Source of the DNA: Salinicola avicenniae
Lineage (GTDB): Bacteria > Pseudomonadota > Gammaproteobacteria > Pseudomonadales > Halomonadaceae
Direction: 5' to 3'
Assembly: GCF_023736115.1 (NCBI RefSeq)
Contig: NZ_JAKQZC010000007.1
Coordinates: 62,001-126,000 of the forward strand
DNA length: 64,000 nt
The notes under the pieces were generated by a model. The model saw nothing but the letters and a program-made list of their open reading frames with translations, did not search any database and had not been told where the DNA came from. Each line of letters opens with the position of its first letter. The stretch's first letter is position 1. Both the position numbers and the translations under genes were made by a program. Shown here in pieces: positions 47,878-56,807 of the stretch.

Positions 47878-49059
47878 ATGAAAGCCTACGATGTCATCGT
47901 CATCGGCGCGGGGGCCGCGGGCCTGATGTGCGCGTTGACCGCAGGCTCCGGTGGGCGCCGCGTGCGGGTTATCGATCATGCCAATAAGGCTGGCAAGAAG
48001 ATCCTGATGTCCGGCGGCGGGCGCTGCAATTTCACCAATCTGGCGACGACACCGGGGCATTTTTTCTCGGCCAACCCGCATTTCGCGATTTCTGCGTTGA
48101 AACGTTACACCCCGCAGCACTTCGTCGACCTGGTGGAGCGCCACGGCATCGAGTATGTGGAAAAGGCGCCCGGTCAGCTCTTCTGCGCCGACTCCGCCAA
48201 GGAAATCGTGGGCATGCTGCTGACGGAGTGCGAGTGGGCCGGTGTCGAGGTCTCGCTATCGACGCCGGTGACACGGATCGAGCGACGGGGTGAGGGGATG
48301 CGCTTGCGCGCCGGCGGTGAGACACTCGATGCCGGTGCGGTGGTGGTGGCGACCGGCGGGCTCTCGATCCCCACGCTGGGGGCCAGCGGCTTCGGCTATG
48401 ATATCGCTCGTCAGTTCGGGCTGGCGGTTACGGAGACGCGTGCTGCGCTGGTGCCGTTCACGGTGACCGCGCCATGGAAAGCATCACTCAAGGCGCTTTC
48501 GGGAATCTCCTGCCCCGTCGAGGCGCGCTGCGGCGAGGGGCGGTACCGCGAGCCGCTGCTGTTCACGCATCGTGGATTGTCCGGTCCTGCCATGCTGCAG
48601 GCCTCGAGCCACTGGCAGCCCGGAGAGACGGTGACGATTGATTGGCTGCCGGGCACGCCCGTTGCCGAGACGCTCGCGGCGCTCAGACGCGAGACGCCGC
48701 GCCGGCAAGTGGGAAGCTGGCTTGGCGGGCGTCTGCCGCGGCGTCTGGCCCAGGCTTTGATGCAGTGGCATGGTTGGCCTGAGGAGACGCTGGCGTCGCT
48801 ATCCAATGCGCGGCTGGAAGCGATCGAGCAGGTCTTGAAAAGCTGGCAGTTCAAACCAGCCGGAACCGAAGGCTGGCGGACGGCGGAGGTGACGCTCGGC
48901 GGCGTGGATACCGCGGCCATCTCTTCAAAGACTTTCGCGGTCGACGACCTGCCACAGCTGCGTTTTATCGGCGAGGTGCTGGATGTCACCGGGCAGCTGG
49001 GCGGTTTCAATTTTCAGTGGGCTTGGGCATCGGGCGTGGCCTGCGGCCAGTCACTCTAG
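47878..49059 (+). CDS. HI0933/YhiN-family flavoprotein
   Basis: A 393-residue FAD-binding oxidoreductase of unknown reaction. The Rossmann dinucleotide motif VIVIGAGAAGLMCAL begins at residue 4, followed by the family marker KILMSGGGRCNFTN, GGLSIPTLGASGFGY and, at the C-terminus, GEVLDVTGQLGGFNFQWAWASG. The ATG at 47878 has GAGAG before it and places the Rossmann motif at the very N-terminus. It is convergent with yqjK, with only 14 bases between. Confidence 0.9.
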   Translation: MKAYDVIVIGAGAAGLMCALTAGSGGRRVRVIDHANKAGKKILMSGGGRCNFTNLATTPGHFFSANPHFAISALKRYTPQHFVDLVERHGIEYVEKAPGQLFCADSAKEIVGMLLTECEWAGVEVSLSTPVTRIERRGEGMRLRAGGETLDAGAVVVATGGLSIPTLGASGFGYDIARQFGLAVTETRAALVPFTVTAPWKASLKALSGISCPVEARCGEGRYREPLLFTHRGLSGPAMLQASSHWQPGETVTIDWLPGTPVAETLAALRRETPRRQVGSWLGGRLPRRLAQALMQWHGWPEETLASLSNARLEAIEQVLKSWQFKPAGTEGWRTAEVTLGGVDTAAISSKTFAVDDLPQLRFIGEVLDVTGQLGGFNFQWAWASGVACGQSL

Positions 49060-49073
49060 CCGCGCGGGAAGTC

Positions 49074-49373
49074 TCAGCGATTGCGGCCCCGCGTTGCGCG
49101 ATAGAGTGCCTTGCCACGGTTGTACATCATCAGGCCGGTCAGCGTGCGTCTCAACAGACGTCCGGTCGAGCGCGGGCGGCGGGCGCCACGCATCGCAAAG
49201 AGCCCGCCGACAGCCATCAGCGGCACTCGCCACTGGGTCAGCTTGTGCCAGGCGTTGTCGATTGGCGCCGTGGCGTCGTGCCACTCGCGCATGGCGGCCG
49301 TCATCTCGAGCCGCTGCTGCAGGATCTCGGTTTCGAGATCCTCGATCTGTTGTTGCCGGCTGCGTTCACTCAT
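49074..49373 (-). CDS. yqjK: YqjK-like protein
   Basis: A 99-residue protein resembling E. coli YqjK: an N-terminal Gln/Glu-rich helix (IEDLETEILQQRLEMTAAMREW), a conserved aspartate-tryptophan pair (PIDNAWHKLTQW), a short hydrophobic stretch and a basic tail. It is the last gene of a yqjD-yqjE-yqjK operon and overlaps yqjE by eight bases. Function unknown. Confidence 0.75.
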   Translation of the reverse strand: MSERSRQQQIEDLETEILQQRLEMTAAMREWHDATAPIDNAWHKLTQWRVPLMAVGGLFAMRGARRPRSTGRLLRRTLTGLMMYNRGKALYRATRGRNR

Positions 49374-49746
49374 GCGACGGCTCCAGCGCCTGACGGTCAC
49401 GGTCGAGGTGGCGCAACGTCGCTGCCATCAGCTTGCGCTGCTTCGCTACGCGCCGGGCCGAGAGCATCAGTACCGCAGCAATCACGAAGAGTACACCCGA
49501 GCAGATCGCGATCGCCTGCAGACGGTTGTCTTCCCAGTACATCACCACGATCAGCAAGAGCAGCATGCCGATCGCGAACGACAGCATGATCAGCCCTGCG
49601 CCGGCCAGCAGCAGCAGCGAGAGCAGACGTTCACGCTCGGCTTCCCACTCGACCACGGCGAGACGCAGACGCGTCTCGCCGCTGGTGATCAGGTTGGCAA
49701 TCAGGCGCCGGGCGGCACTGATCACGCTTTCCGCCGGACCCGCCAT
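49366..49746 (-). CDS. yqjE: YqjE-like phage-holin-family membrane protein
   Basis: A 126-residue inner-membrane protein with an amphipathic N-terminal segment and two transmembrane helices (LLSLLLLAGAGLIMLSFAIG and LQAIAICSGVLFVIAAVLML). Its start overlaps the yqjD stop by one base. The frame is open further upstream but the ATG at 49746 fits the family. In E. coli it is thought to act with YqjD. Confidence 0.83.
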   Translation of the reverse strand: MAGPAESVISAARRLIANLITSGETRLRLAVVEWEAERERLLSLLLLAGAGLIMLSFAIGMLLLLIVVMYWEDNRLQAIAICSGVLFVIAAVLMLSARRVAKQRKLMAATLRHLDRDRQALEPSHE

Positions 49747-50087
49747 CAACGACGCCCCAGCAGGAGCCCGAGAACGACGCCGGCCGCGGCACCGATGCCG
49801 ATGCTGGTCCACGGGTTCTCGTGCACGTAGCGATCGGTGGCATCCGCCTGTTCCCGGGCGCTGGCGTAGAGCTTTTCGCCACGCGCTTCGAGGCGTGCCC
49901 GCGTCTCGTGCAGTCGCTGTTGCGCCCGCTCACGCAGTTCGGCGACATTGCCGCGAGAGTCTTCCGCGGTGGCGTGAATCAGCTCTTCCACGGTGTGGGA
50001 GAGATTGCGCAGGTCTTCCTTCAGCTGATCGGTCGAGGCTTCACGCTCGCGATCGCTACCGTTGTCACCGATGGGTTGCATGGTCAT
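49746..50087 (-). CDS. yqjD: YqjD-like DUF883 ribosome-associated membrane protein
   Basis: A 113-residue protein with a long charged amphipathic helix (residues 20-85) and the canonical DUF883 anchor NPWTSIGIGAAAGVVLGLLLGRR at the C-terminus. E. coli YqjD anchors hibernating ribosomes to the inner membrane in stationary phase. It leads the yqjDEK operon. It is the best match of the three DUF883-type proteins in the window. Confidence 0.9.
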   Translation of the reverse strand: MTMQPIGDNGSDREREASTDQLKEDLRNLSHTVEELIHATAEDSRGNVAELRERAQQRLHETRARLEARGEKLYASAREQADATDRYVHENPWTSIGIGAAAGVVLGLLLGRR

Positions 50088-50164
50088 GGTCGTCTTCCTC
50101 TGACAGTCGAATGGCGTTGAACAGCATAGACAGGCTCTCTGTCCGCATCAACGCACCGAATGCC

Positions 50165-51100
50165 CTAGCGGGTTCCCGGGATGCCCGCCAGGAAGGTGTT
50201 GAGGCTGAAGCCGAGACCGAAACGCTCGATATCGTTGTCGTAGTCGATCAGGCTCTCGCCGTAGCCCTTGTAGTACTGCACGTAGCCGCGCACCTTGCCA
50301 AACAGGGGGAAAGAGTAGTCGAGCTGGCCACCGTAGTGAGCCTTGCCCGGGTTGCCGCGCATCGTCAGCGAAAGCTCCTGATCGCCAATGGCGCGCACAA
50401 CGGTAATATCGCCGTAGCCGATATAGTTCTCCAGGTCCGGATTGTCGTCGTTGTCGTCGTTCTCCGGGACACGCCAGTGAGGCGCGACGCTGAAAGCCCA
50501 GTCGCCGCGCTGGAAGATCGATTCGGCGTAGAAGCGGTTCCAGCTGCGCGACAGCGGATCGGATCGGCCGTTGGATTGGTGCGCGAAGCCGACCCGGTTG
50601 ATGGTGTTGGTCCAGCCCCAGAGCGTCCAGCTGTTGTCGAAGCTGATGAAACCCTCGGGTTCGTAGTTGGTCTCGCGGAAAGGGGAAGACGCGTCGGAGT
50701 TGTAGGCCTGCCACCAACTCCGCTGGGTATACGCGAAGTAGAGATCACCGTTGCGCCCTAACATGTCGTCCAGCAGCTTGATCTTGAAGCTGAGCTGAAA
50801 CTTGATTTCGGTGTGGTCGATGTCGCCCTCGTCCGTGATCTCGCGGAAGTCCGCTTCGTCCGGATTCGTGTTGTAGGTCCAGGGCATGATGTAGTTGCGG
50901 CGATAGGCCGTGATCGCCAGCGGATTCTCCGCGCTCTCGTCTTCCAGGTCCCGACGCACCTCCGCCTGCTGCGTGGCCTGCTGGACGGGGTCGGTGGTCT
51001 GTTCGTCCGCGGAAGCGGCGGGTTGGGCGAGTGCGGCGGCGCTCGATGACATGCCGGCCAGCAGAAGGCACAGGGGGCGCAGGGAGCGAGTGTGCGTCAT
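50165..51100 (-). CDS. pldA: Outer-membrane phospholipase A (OMPLA)
   Basis: Calcium-dependent outer-membrane lipase that removes mislocalised phospholipids. The 311-residue precursor has a signal peptide (residues 1 to about 26), an acidic linker, and then a 12-stranded barrel. The catalytic His and Ser and the conserved Asn are visible in AHQSNGRSDPLSRSWNRFY. Also conserved are the NYEPEGFISF strand and TQRSWWQ. I use the ATG at 51100; the frame is open 22 codons further. Confidence 0.94.
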   Translation of the reverse strand: MTHTRSLRPLCLLLAGMSSSAAALAQPAASADEQTTDPVQQATQQAEVRRDLEDESAENPLAITAYRRNYIMPWTYNTNPDEADFREITDEGDIDHTEIKFQLSFKIKLLDDMLGRNGDLYFAYTQRSWWQAYNSDASSPFRETNYEPEGFISFDNSWTLWGWTNTINRVGFAHQSNGRSDPLSRSWNRFYAESIFQRGDWAFSVAPHWRVPENDDNDDNPDLENYIGYGDITVVRAIGDQELSLTMRGNPGKAHYGGQLDYSFPLFGKVRGYVQYYKGYGESLIDYDNDIERFGLGFSLNTFLAGIPGTR

Positions 51101-51300
51101 AAGACTTTCCTGTCGAGAGCGTCCAGTGTTGTGGGGCTGTAGCTGAGTAGTGACGTTTTCTAGCATGTTGCGAGACTAATTAACATTAGTGCTCGCCGGC
51201 TTGTCGCTCGGAATCCGTGTCGGCTGCCTGTAAACTCGGCGCGTCGGCATGCCGCGTCCCCGTGTCGGTGCACGCGGAAGGGAAGCGACAAGGAGTGTAT

Positions 51301-54300
51301 ATGCGGGGTTCTGGTACCAGGGGCGTTCGCCGCCGGTCTCGAGGTCAACACGTCGGCGAGCTGTCATGCGGCGCTCATTCAATCTGCTGTCGTCCAACCC
51401 GGCTCGAAAGACTGCAGCGTATCACGATCCATGCGCTCATATTGTGCACATTCCTCGTGAGTGGGCTTGTCTTCGCACAGTCGGAGGACGAGCTGCCGAC
51501 GCGAGCGACTTTGCAGACCGAACAGGCCCAACTTGAGCAGGTCGAGTCACCTGATGAACAGCAGCAACAGGCGCTGGAGGATCTCCGGGCCGCGCAGGAA
51601 ACGCGTGATACGCTGGACGACACGCGCGAGGAGCTGCAGGCGCTAGAGCAGCATGCCGAGGCGGCGCCTCAGCGCATTCGGGAGCTCGAGCGACAGCTGG
51701 CCGCGCTGGCCGATCAATCGCCGTCGCCGGACGGGGCCCTCGACGACCTGTCCGCGGAGGAGCTGGGTGAACGTACCTCCGATTCGCTCGACAGGCTCGA
51801 GTCCCTGCAGAACCAGTTGGCCAGCGTCAATGCGCGCCTGATCAGTGCCGAAACCCTGCCCGAGCGAGCGCGTGCCGCGATCGCCGATGCCATGGCGCGT
51901 GCCGAGGAGGCGCGCGCGCATCTCCGGCCCGCCGGAGAAAGCGATCTCCAAAGCTTCGATCCGGCGCATGCACGTCATCGTCTGGCGTTGGCGCTGGCCG
52001 AGCTCCAGGTCGACTATCACCGCCGCGAACTGGCCACCAATACCCAGCTGCGCGAGCTGGACGTGCATCGGCGCGACCTGCTGGAGCGTCAGGTCGAGCT
52101 GGAGGAGGCTCGGCTGGACGCGCTGCAGGCGGCGCTGGACCGCCAGCGCCGTGTCGAGTCCGAGCAGGCGGTCGCCAGCATCAGCGAAGAGGATGGGCGG
52201 GCGATCGCCGAGCATCCGGTGCTGCGCGATATTCAGCAGACGAACCGAACGTATAGTGATCGGCTGCTCGGCGTGACGGATCGCACCAACGAACTGATTC
52301 GCCGAGCGATCGACGTGCGCTCGCAATTGGATCGCGTGCGTCAGGTCAAGCGCACCCTCAACGAACAGATCGAAGCCGTGCGCGGCAGCCCGCTGCTGTC
52401 ACGCATTCTCAACGAGCAGCGCCGTGCGCTGCCGGCGCTCGATACGCTCGACGGCCTGCAGGAAGAGATCGCCGAAACCCGGCTGAGCCAGTTCGACCTG
52501 GTCGAGCAGCGCGATGCCTTGCGCCATCCCCGGGCGCTGGCACGCGATAGCCTGGCGGATACCGATATCGAGATAACGCCGTCGTTGACTCAGGCGCTGG
52601 TCCGGCTGTTCGAGTCTCGCAGCGAAATTCTCGAACAGCTGGATCGGGAGTACGGCAACCTGCTGACGGTAGCGATCGACCTGCAGCTCAATCAGGAGCA
52701 GCTGGCGAGAATTACCACGGGCCTACGCGGCAGCATCGAGGAGCAGCTGTTCTGGGTCGCCAGCGCCCGTCCGCTGACGCTGAGCTGGTGGCGCGATTCG
52801 CCGGGCAATCTGGCGCGGCAGGTGAGCAGTGGCGAATGGCAGGGCGCCATGATGAGTCTGTGGCAGGTGCCGGATCTGCGTGCACTGGCGGTGCTGCCGT
52901 TGTTGGTGCTTGCCGTCGCGCTGCTGGCGCTGCGCCGACGTATCAAGCAGCGTCTGCTCAACCTGCACGAGCAGATCGGCCGGCTGAAGCGGGACACGCA
53001 GATGCATACCCCGCGAGCCATTCTTTTCAATCTGCTGCTGGCCGCCCACGGTCCGCTGTTGCTGGCGGCGCTTGGTGGTCTGCTGCGCCTTGGCGGCGAT
53101 GATTTCGCCGAGCGACTGGGTGGCGCGGTGCTGCAGTTGGCGATGGCCTGGGGCATTCTGGGGTGGGCGCGGCGGCTGCTCGTCTCCGATGGTGTCGCGA
53201 CGCGCCACTTTCATTGGTCGACCGGTTATGTCGTACGTCTGCGTCGGCTGATCTTCTGGCTTGGGGTGTCGCTGATCCCCGTCATTCTGATCAGCGGTAT
53301 CTCGCCGGGCAGCCAGGCCGAACTCTCCAGTCGACCGTTGTCGCTTTTGCTGCTGCTGGCAGGACTGCTGGCGATGAGCGCCATTCTGGTGCGCCTGATT
53401 CTTGCCCACGTTCCCTATTTCGGACTCAAGCTGTTCCGGTTGCTGCTGGGGCTCGCCCTGGCGATGGTGCCGCTGGTTCTCGCCGGGCTGATCGCATTGG
53501 GCTATGAGTATGCGTCGCTGCGTCTTATCGGGCGCTTCATCAATTCGCTCTACCTCTTCGGACTGTGGATTCTGGTCGAGGCAACGGTCGTGCGCGGGCT
53601 GGCCGTGGCCCAGCGGCGGTTGGCCTATCGCCGTGCCGTGGCTCGCCGGCGGGCGCAGATTCAGGAAGGCGCGGAGGGTGGCCTCGAGGTCGTCGAGGAG
53701 CCGCCGCTCGATATGGAACAGGTCAACCAGCAGTCGCTACGCCTCTCCAAGCTGATTCTGTTCATCGGCTTTACCTTCGCCTTCTATCTGATCTGGTCGG
53801 ATCTGCTGGAGGTGTTCTCCTACCTCGATCACGTTCAGGTCTGGGAGATCCAGCACGGGCAGGGTGAAGCGATGACGCTCGATCCGATCACCATCGCCGA
53901 TGTGGTCATCGCGCTGATCACGGTGGCCCTGACGATGATGCTGGCGCGCAACCTGCCGGGGTTGCTCGAGGTGATGGTGCTGTCGCGGCTCAGCCTCAAG
54001 CAGGGCAGTGCCTATGCCATCTCGTCACTGCTCTCCTATACCATCGTCGGCACCGGGGTCGTGGTCTCGCTGGGCACGCTCGGCGTGTCGTGGGATAAGC
54101 TGCAATGGCTGGTCGCCGCGTTGGGTGTGGGGCTCGGTTTTGGTCTGCAGGAGATCTTCGCCAACTTCATTTCGGGGTTGATCATTCTGTTCGAGCGGCC
54201 GATGCGCATCGGCGACACCATTACCCTGGGGCAGCTCCACGGTTCGGTCAGTCGTATCCGAATTCGCGCCACGACGGTGACCGACTTCGATCGCAAGGAG

Positions 54301-54822
54301 ATCATCATCCCCAACAAGACCTTCGTCACTGATCAGCTCATCAACTGGTCGCTGTCGGACAATATCACGCGCGTAGTGCTGACCTACGGTGTGGCACACG
54401 GCTCGGATCTGGATACGGTTCACCGTCTGCTGCGTCAGGCCGCCGACGAGAACCGGCGCGTACTCAAGGACCCCGAGCCGCAGGTCTTCTGTCTGAGCTA
54501 CGGGCCGACCGCGTTCAACTTCGAGTTGCGCATCTTCGTCAACGATCTGCTGGATCGCCTCTACGCCAGCGACGAGATCAATCGGCGGCTGGATCAGCTG
54601 TTCAAGGCGCATGATATTCGCGTCGCCTTCGACCAGATGGATGTCTGGCTGCACAACGCCAGCGGCCAGTCGGCGCGAGTGCAGAGCGAGAGCGGTGACG
54701 GCGAGACGTTAGGCGTCGGCTCGCGCCAGGCACGCAGTGGTGACGACGACCATCTCGATGATGGCGACGTGGGCGGGGCCGGTGGCGAAGGGCCGGGTGA
54801 GGGCGGCGACGGCGGTCGCTGA
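51301..54822 (+). CDS. mscK: MscK/KefA-type large mechanosensitive channel
   Basis: Large osmotic safety-valve channel, about 1173 residues. Order: signal-like segment (ALILCTFLVSGLVFA, near residues 45-60), a long coiled-coil periplasmic domain rich in Glu/Gln/Arg to about residue 520, roughly ten transmembrane segments, then the MscS core (GVGLGFGLQEIFANFISGLI, ERPMRIGDTI and the beta domain). The tail is Asp/Gly-rich (DDDHLDDGD to GEGPGEGGDGG). AAGGAG lies five bases before the ATG at 51301, but the first 40 codons are poor in quality and precede the signal peptide unusually, so the true start may be later. MscM-type assignment is also possible. Confidence 0.88.
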   Translation: MRGSGTRGVRRRSRGQHVGELSCGAHSICCRPTRLERLQRITIHALILCTFLVSGLVFAQSEDELPTRATLQTEQAQLEQVESPDEQQQQALEDLRAAQETRDTLDDTREELQALEQHAEAAPQRIRELERQLAALADQSPSPDGALDDLSAEELGERTSDSLDRLESLQNQLASVNARLISAETLPERARAAIADAMARAEEARAHLRPAGESDLQSFDPAHARHRLALALAELQVDYHRRELATNTQLRELDVHRRDLLERQVELEEARLDALQAALDRQRRVESEQAVASISEEDGRAIAEHPVLRDIQQTNRTYSDRLLGVTDRTNELIRRAIDVRSQLDRVRQVKRTLNEQIEAVRGSPLLSRILNEQRRALPALDTLDGLQEEIAETRLSQFDLVEQRDALRHPRALARDSLADTDIEITPSLTQALVRLFESRSEILEQLDREYGNLLTVAIDLQLNQEQLARITTGLRGSIEEQLFWVASARPLTLSWWRDSPGNLARQVSSGEWQGAMMSLWQVPDLRALAVLPLLVLAVALLALRRRIKQRLLNLHEQIGRLKRDTQMHTPRAILFNLLLAAHGPLLLAALGGLLRLGGDDFAERLGGAVLQLAMAWGILGWARRLLVSDGVATRHFHWSTGYVVRLRRLIFWLGVSLIPVILISGISPGSQAELSSRPLSLLLLLAGLLAMSAILVRLILAHVPYFGLKLFRLLLGLALAMVPLVLAGLIALGYEYASLRLIGRFINSLYLFGLWILVEATVVRGLAVAQRRLAYRRAVARRRAQIQEGAEGGLEVVEEPPLDMEQVNQQSLRLSKLILFIGFTFAFYLIWSDLLEVFSYLDHVQVWEIQHGQGEAMTLDPITIADVVIALITVALTMMLARNLPGLLEVMVLSRLSLKQGSAYAISSLLSYTIVGTGVVVSLGTLGVSWDKLQWLVAALGVGLGFGLQEIFANFISGLIILFERPMRIGDTITLGQLHGSVSRIRIRATTVTDFDRKEIIIPNKTFVTDQLINWSLSDNITRVVLTYGVAHGSDLDTVHRLLRQAADENRRVLKDPEPQVFCLSYGPTAFNFELRIFVNDLLDRLYASDEINRRLDQLFKAHDIRVAFDQMDVWLHNASGQSARVQSESGDGETLGVGSRQARSGDDDHLDDGDVGGAGGEGPGEGGDGGR

Positions 54823-54897
54823 CCGCCACCCGTTGCGCCCCTGGCTCTGGCGCGGCGGTTCGATGGTGTGTTGACGAGGCGAGCGCGAGGCGACGTG

Positions 54898-55647
54898 TCA
54901 GCGGCGTTCCGCGTGAAGGAGAAATTCGCGGTTGCCGTCACCGCCCTGGATCGGGCTCTCCTGCCAGTGGTGGACCGTGAGGCCCAGGGCTTCGCAGGCG
55001 GTTCGCAACGTCGCCGCCACGCCATCGTAGAGCGCGGCATCGCGGACGATGCCGCGATCGTCGACCTTGCCCGGCCCGACTTCGAACTGCGGCTTGACCA
55101 GCGAATAGAGTCGTCCACCCGGGCGCAGTAGCGTGGCGATTTCCGGCAAGATCAGCGTCTGCGAAATGAACGAGACGTCCATGATGACGGCATCGATACC
55201 ATTCGGTGCCAGTGATGCCAACCGCTCGTGTGGCAAGTGACGCGCATTGACCCCTTCCAGACAGATGACTCGTGCGTCCTCACGCAGCGTGGCGTCCAGT
55301 TGGGCGTGCCCCACCTCGATACCGATCACCTGGCTGGCGCCGAAACGCAGGGCGCAGTCCGTGAACCCTCCGGTGGATTGCCCGATATCGAGGATGCACT
55401 GCTCGTCGAGTCGTTGGGCGAGCGTGTCCAGCAGCGCTTCCAGCTTGAGACCGGCGCGCGAGACGTAGCGCTCTTCGGGGGCCTCGGCAATGCGCAAGGG
55501 GGTGCTCTCGGGCAGTTTTTCGCCGGGACGGGTGGCGAGGCGCCAGTCGCGACCATCGTGCAGGGTGACGAAGCCCTGGCGAATCAGGCGCTGGGCACGT
55601 GTTCGCGAGCGGACATGGGCGGTGACCAGTTGATCGAGCCGTTTCAT
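54898..55647 (-). CDS. tlyA: TlyA-family rRNA methyltransferase (FtsJ/hemolysin-like)
   Basis: The 249-residue protein has an N-terminal S4 RNA-binding domain (MKRLDQLVTAHVRSRTRAQRLI), then a Rossmann methyltransferase domain with the SAM motif CILDIGQSTGGFTDCAL and a conserved VKPQFEVG. Members methylate 16S and 23S rRNA ribose. The start overlaps the preceding binding-protein stop (ATGA), which ties it to the tctDE operon in translation despite having no related function. Confidence 0.9.
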   Translation of the reverse strand: MKRLDQLVTAHVRSRTRAQRLIRQGFVTLHDGRDWRLATRPGEKLPESTPLRIAEAPEERYVSRAGLKLEALLDTLAQRLDEQCILDIGQSTGGFTDCALRFGASQVIGIEVGHAQLDATLREDARVICLEGVNARHLPHERLASLAPNGIDAVIMDVSFISQTLILPEIATLLRPGGRLYSLVKPQFEVGPGKVDDRGIVRDAALYDGVAATLRTACEALGLTVHHWQESPIQGGDGNREFLLHAERR

Positions 55648-56807
55648 GGCGCCGCAGTCTCCTCGGAGTTGTCGAGTGGGAAGGGTTCCGCCGCCGGGGT
55701 GACCGGGGGCGCCGCGTCGCCGGCGAAGGCCTGACGCCACTGCTGGAGCAAGGTACGGCGCTTGAGCCGATCCAGCGTTGCCAGCAGGCCGGGGCCGATC
55801 TCGACCGGGCGGATGGCATCACCCAGTCGTTCGCGCAGCGCGGCGGCGGTGCCGGTCCCCTCGATTGCCGGATGCACGGCGCCGAGCGGGGTTGCCGTGG
55901 CCAATAGCCGCTGCGCCGGCTCGCTCAGCAGATAGTCGAGAAAGCGTCTGGCGGCCGCGGGATGCGGTGCGTCTCGCATCACCATCGCCAGCCGTTGCAG
56001 GACCAGGGCGTAGTCCCGTGGCACGACCATGACGAGTTCGGGATGCTCGGCGACATAGGCCTGGGCGTAGGAGCCGATGAGGTTGTAGCCGATCCAGTAG
56101 CGGCCGTCACTCAGTCCTTCGAGCATCGCGGAGGTGGTGGTTTCCAGCTTGCTGCGGCTGTTGCCCAGCGCTTCGACCAGCTCCCAGTAGCGGGCCGAGA
56201 TGCCGGCGTCCTCGATCGCGTAGGTGTAGCCGGCGCCGCTGCGACGCGGGTCATAGGTGGTGATACGTCCGCGCAGCGCCTGCGGATACCGGCTAAGCAG
56301 CTCGAGCAGGTCCGCATGACTCTCCGGCGGTCTCATGTGGGTGGCCAGATCACGACGGTAGACCATCACGACAGGCTCGAAGGTGATGCCGAAGAGCTCC
56401 TGGCGCCAGCGTGCCCAGCGCGGCCACGCGGCAGCAACAGGGCTATCGACCGGCGCGGAGAGGCCGGCGTTGGCGAGCTGATACTGCCACGGCATGGCTG
56501 GGGACATGATCACGTCGGCGCGCGGGGCCGCCCGCTCGTCGAGCACGCGTTCGTGCAGTGCCATGGTGTCCAGATTGTGGTACTCGATCGTCAGATCCGG
56601 TGCCTGGCGGTGAAACGCTTCCAGCAGGGGCCGCATCTGCGGCGCATCGAGCACGCCGTAGATCACCAGTGGCTGAGGCGAGCCGCCTTCGGCGGCGAAA
56701 TCCAGGCGGTCGGCTTGCGCGGCGAGCGGCCACAGACAGGCGATCAGGCATGCCAGCCAGACCACGCGTCGCACTGGCCTTGACGGTCGCGAGGCGGTCG
56801 ATTTCAC
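55644..56807 (-). CDS. Periplasmic solute-binding protein coupled to TctDE, possibly a PgtC-like co-sensor
   Basis: A 387-residue exported protein with a signal peptide (VVWLACLIACLWPLAAQA) and a class-II iron/polyamine-type binding fold (LVIYGVLDAPQMRPLLEAFH, ADVIMSPAMPWQYQLANAGL, YDPRRSGAGYTYAIEDAG). No ABC permease or ATPase accompanies it. The start is GTG at 56807, overlapping the sensor kinase stop (GTGA); an upstream ATG at 56837 would lie inside the kinase gene. In Salmonella, PgtC is a binding-protein homologue that signals to the PgtB kinase, so this may be a periplasmic sensor subunit. That function is inferred from context. Confidence 0.8.
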   Translation of the reverse strand: MKSTASRPSRPVRRVVWLACLIACLWPLAAQADRLDFAAEGGSPQPLVIYGVLDAPQMRPLLEAFHRQAPDLTIEYHNLDTMALHERVLDERAAPRADVIMSPAMPWQYQLANAGLSAPVDSPVAAAWPRWARWRQELFGITFEPVVMVYRRDLATHMRPPESHADLLELLSRYPQALRGRITTYDPRRSGAGYTYAIEDAGISARYWELVEALGNSRSKLETTTSAMLEGLSDGRYWIGYNLIGSYAQAYVAEHPELVMVVPRDYALVLQRLAMVMRDAPHPAAARRFLDYLLSEPAQRLLATATPLGAVHPAIEGTGTAAALRERLGDAIRPVEIGPGLLATLDRLKRRTLLQQWRQAFAGDAAPPVTPAAEPFPLDNSEETAAP

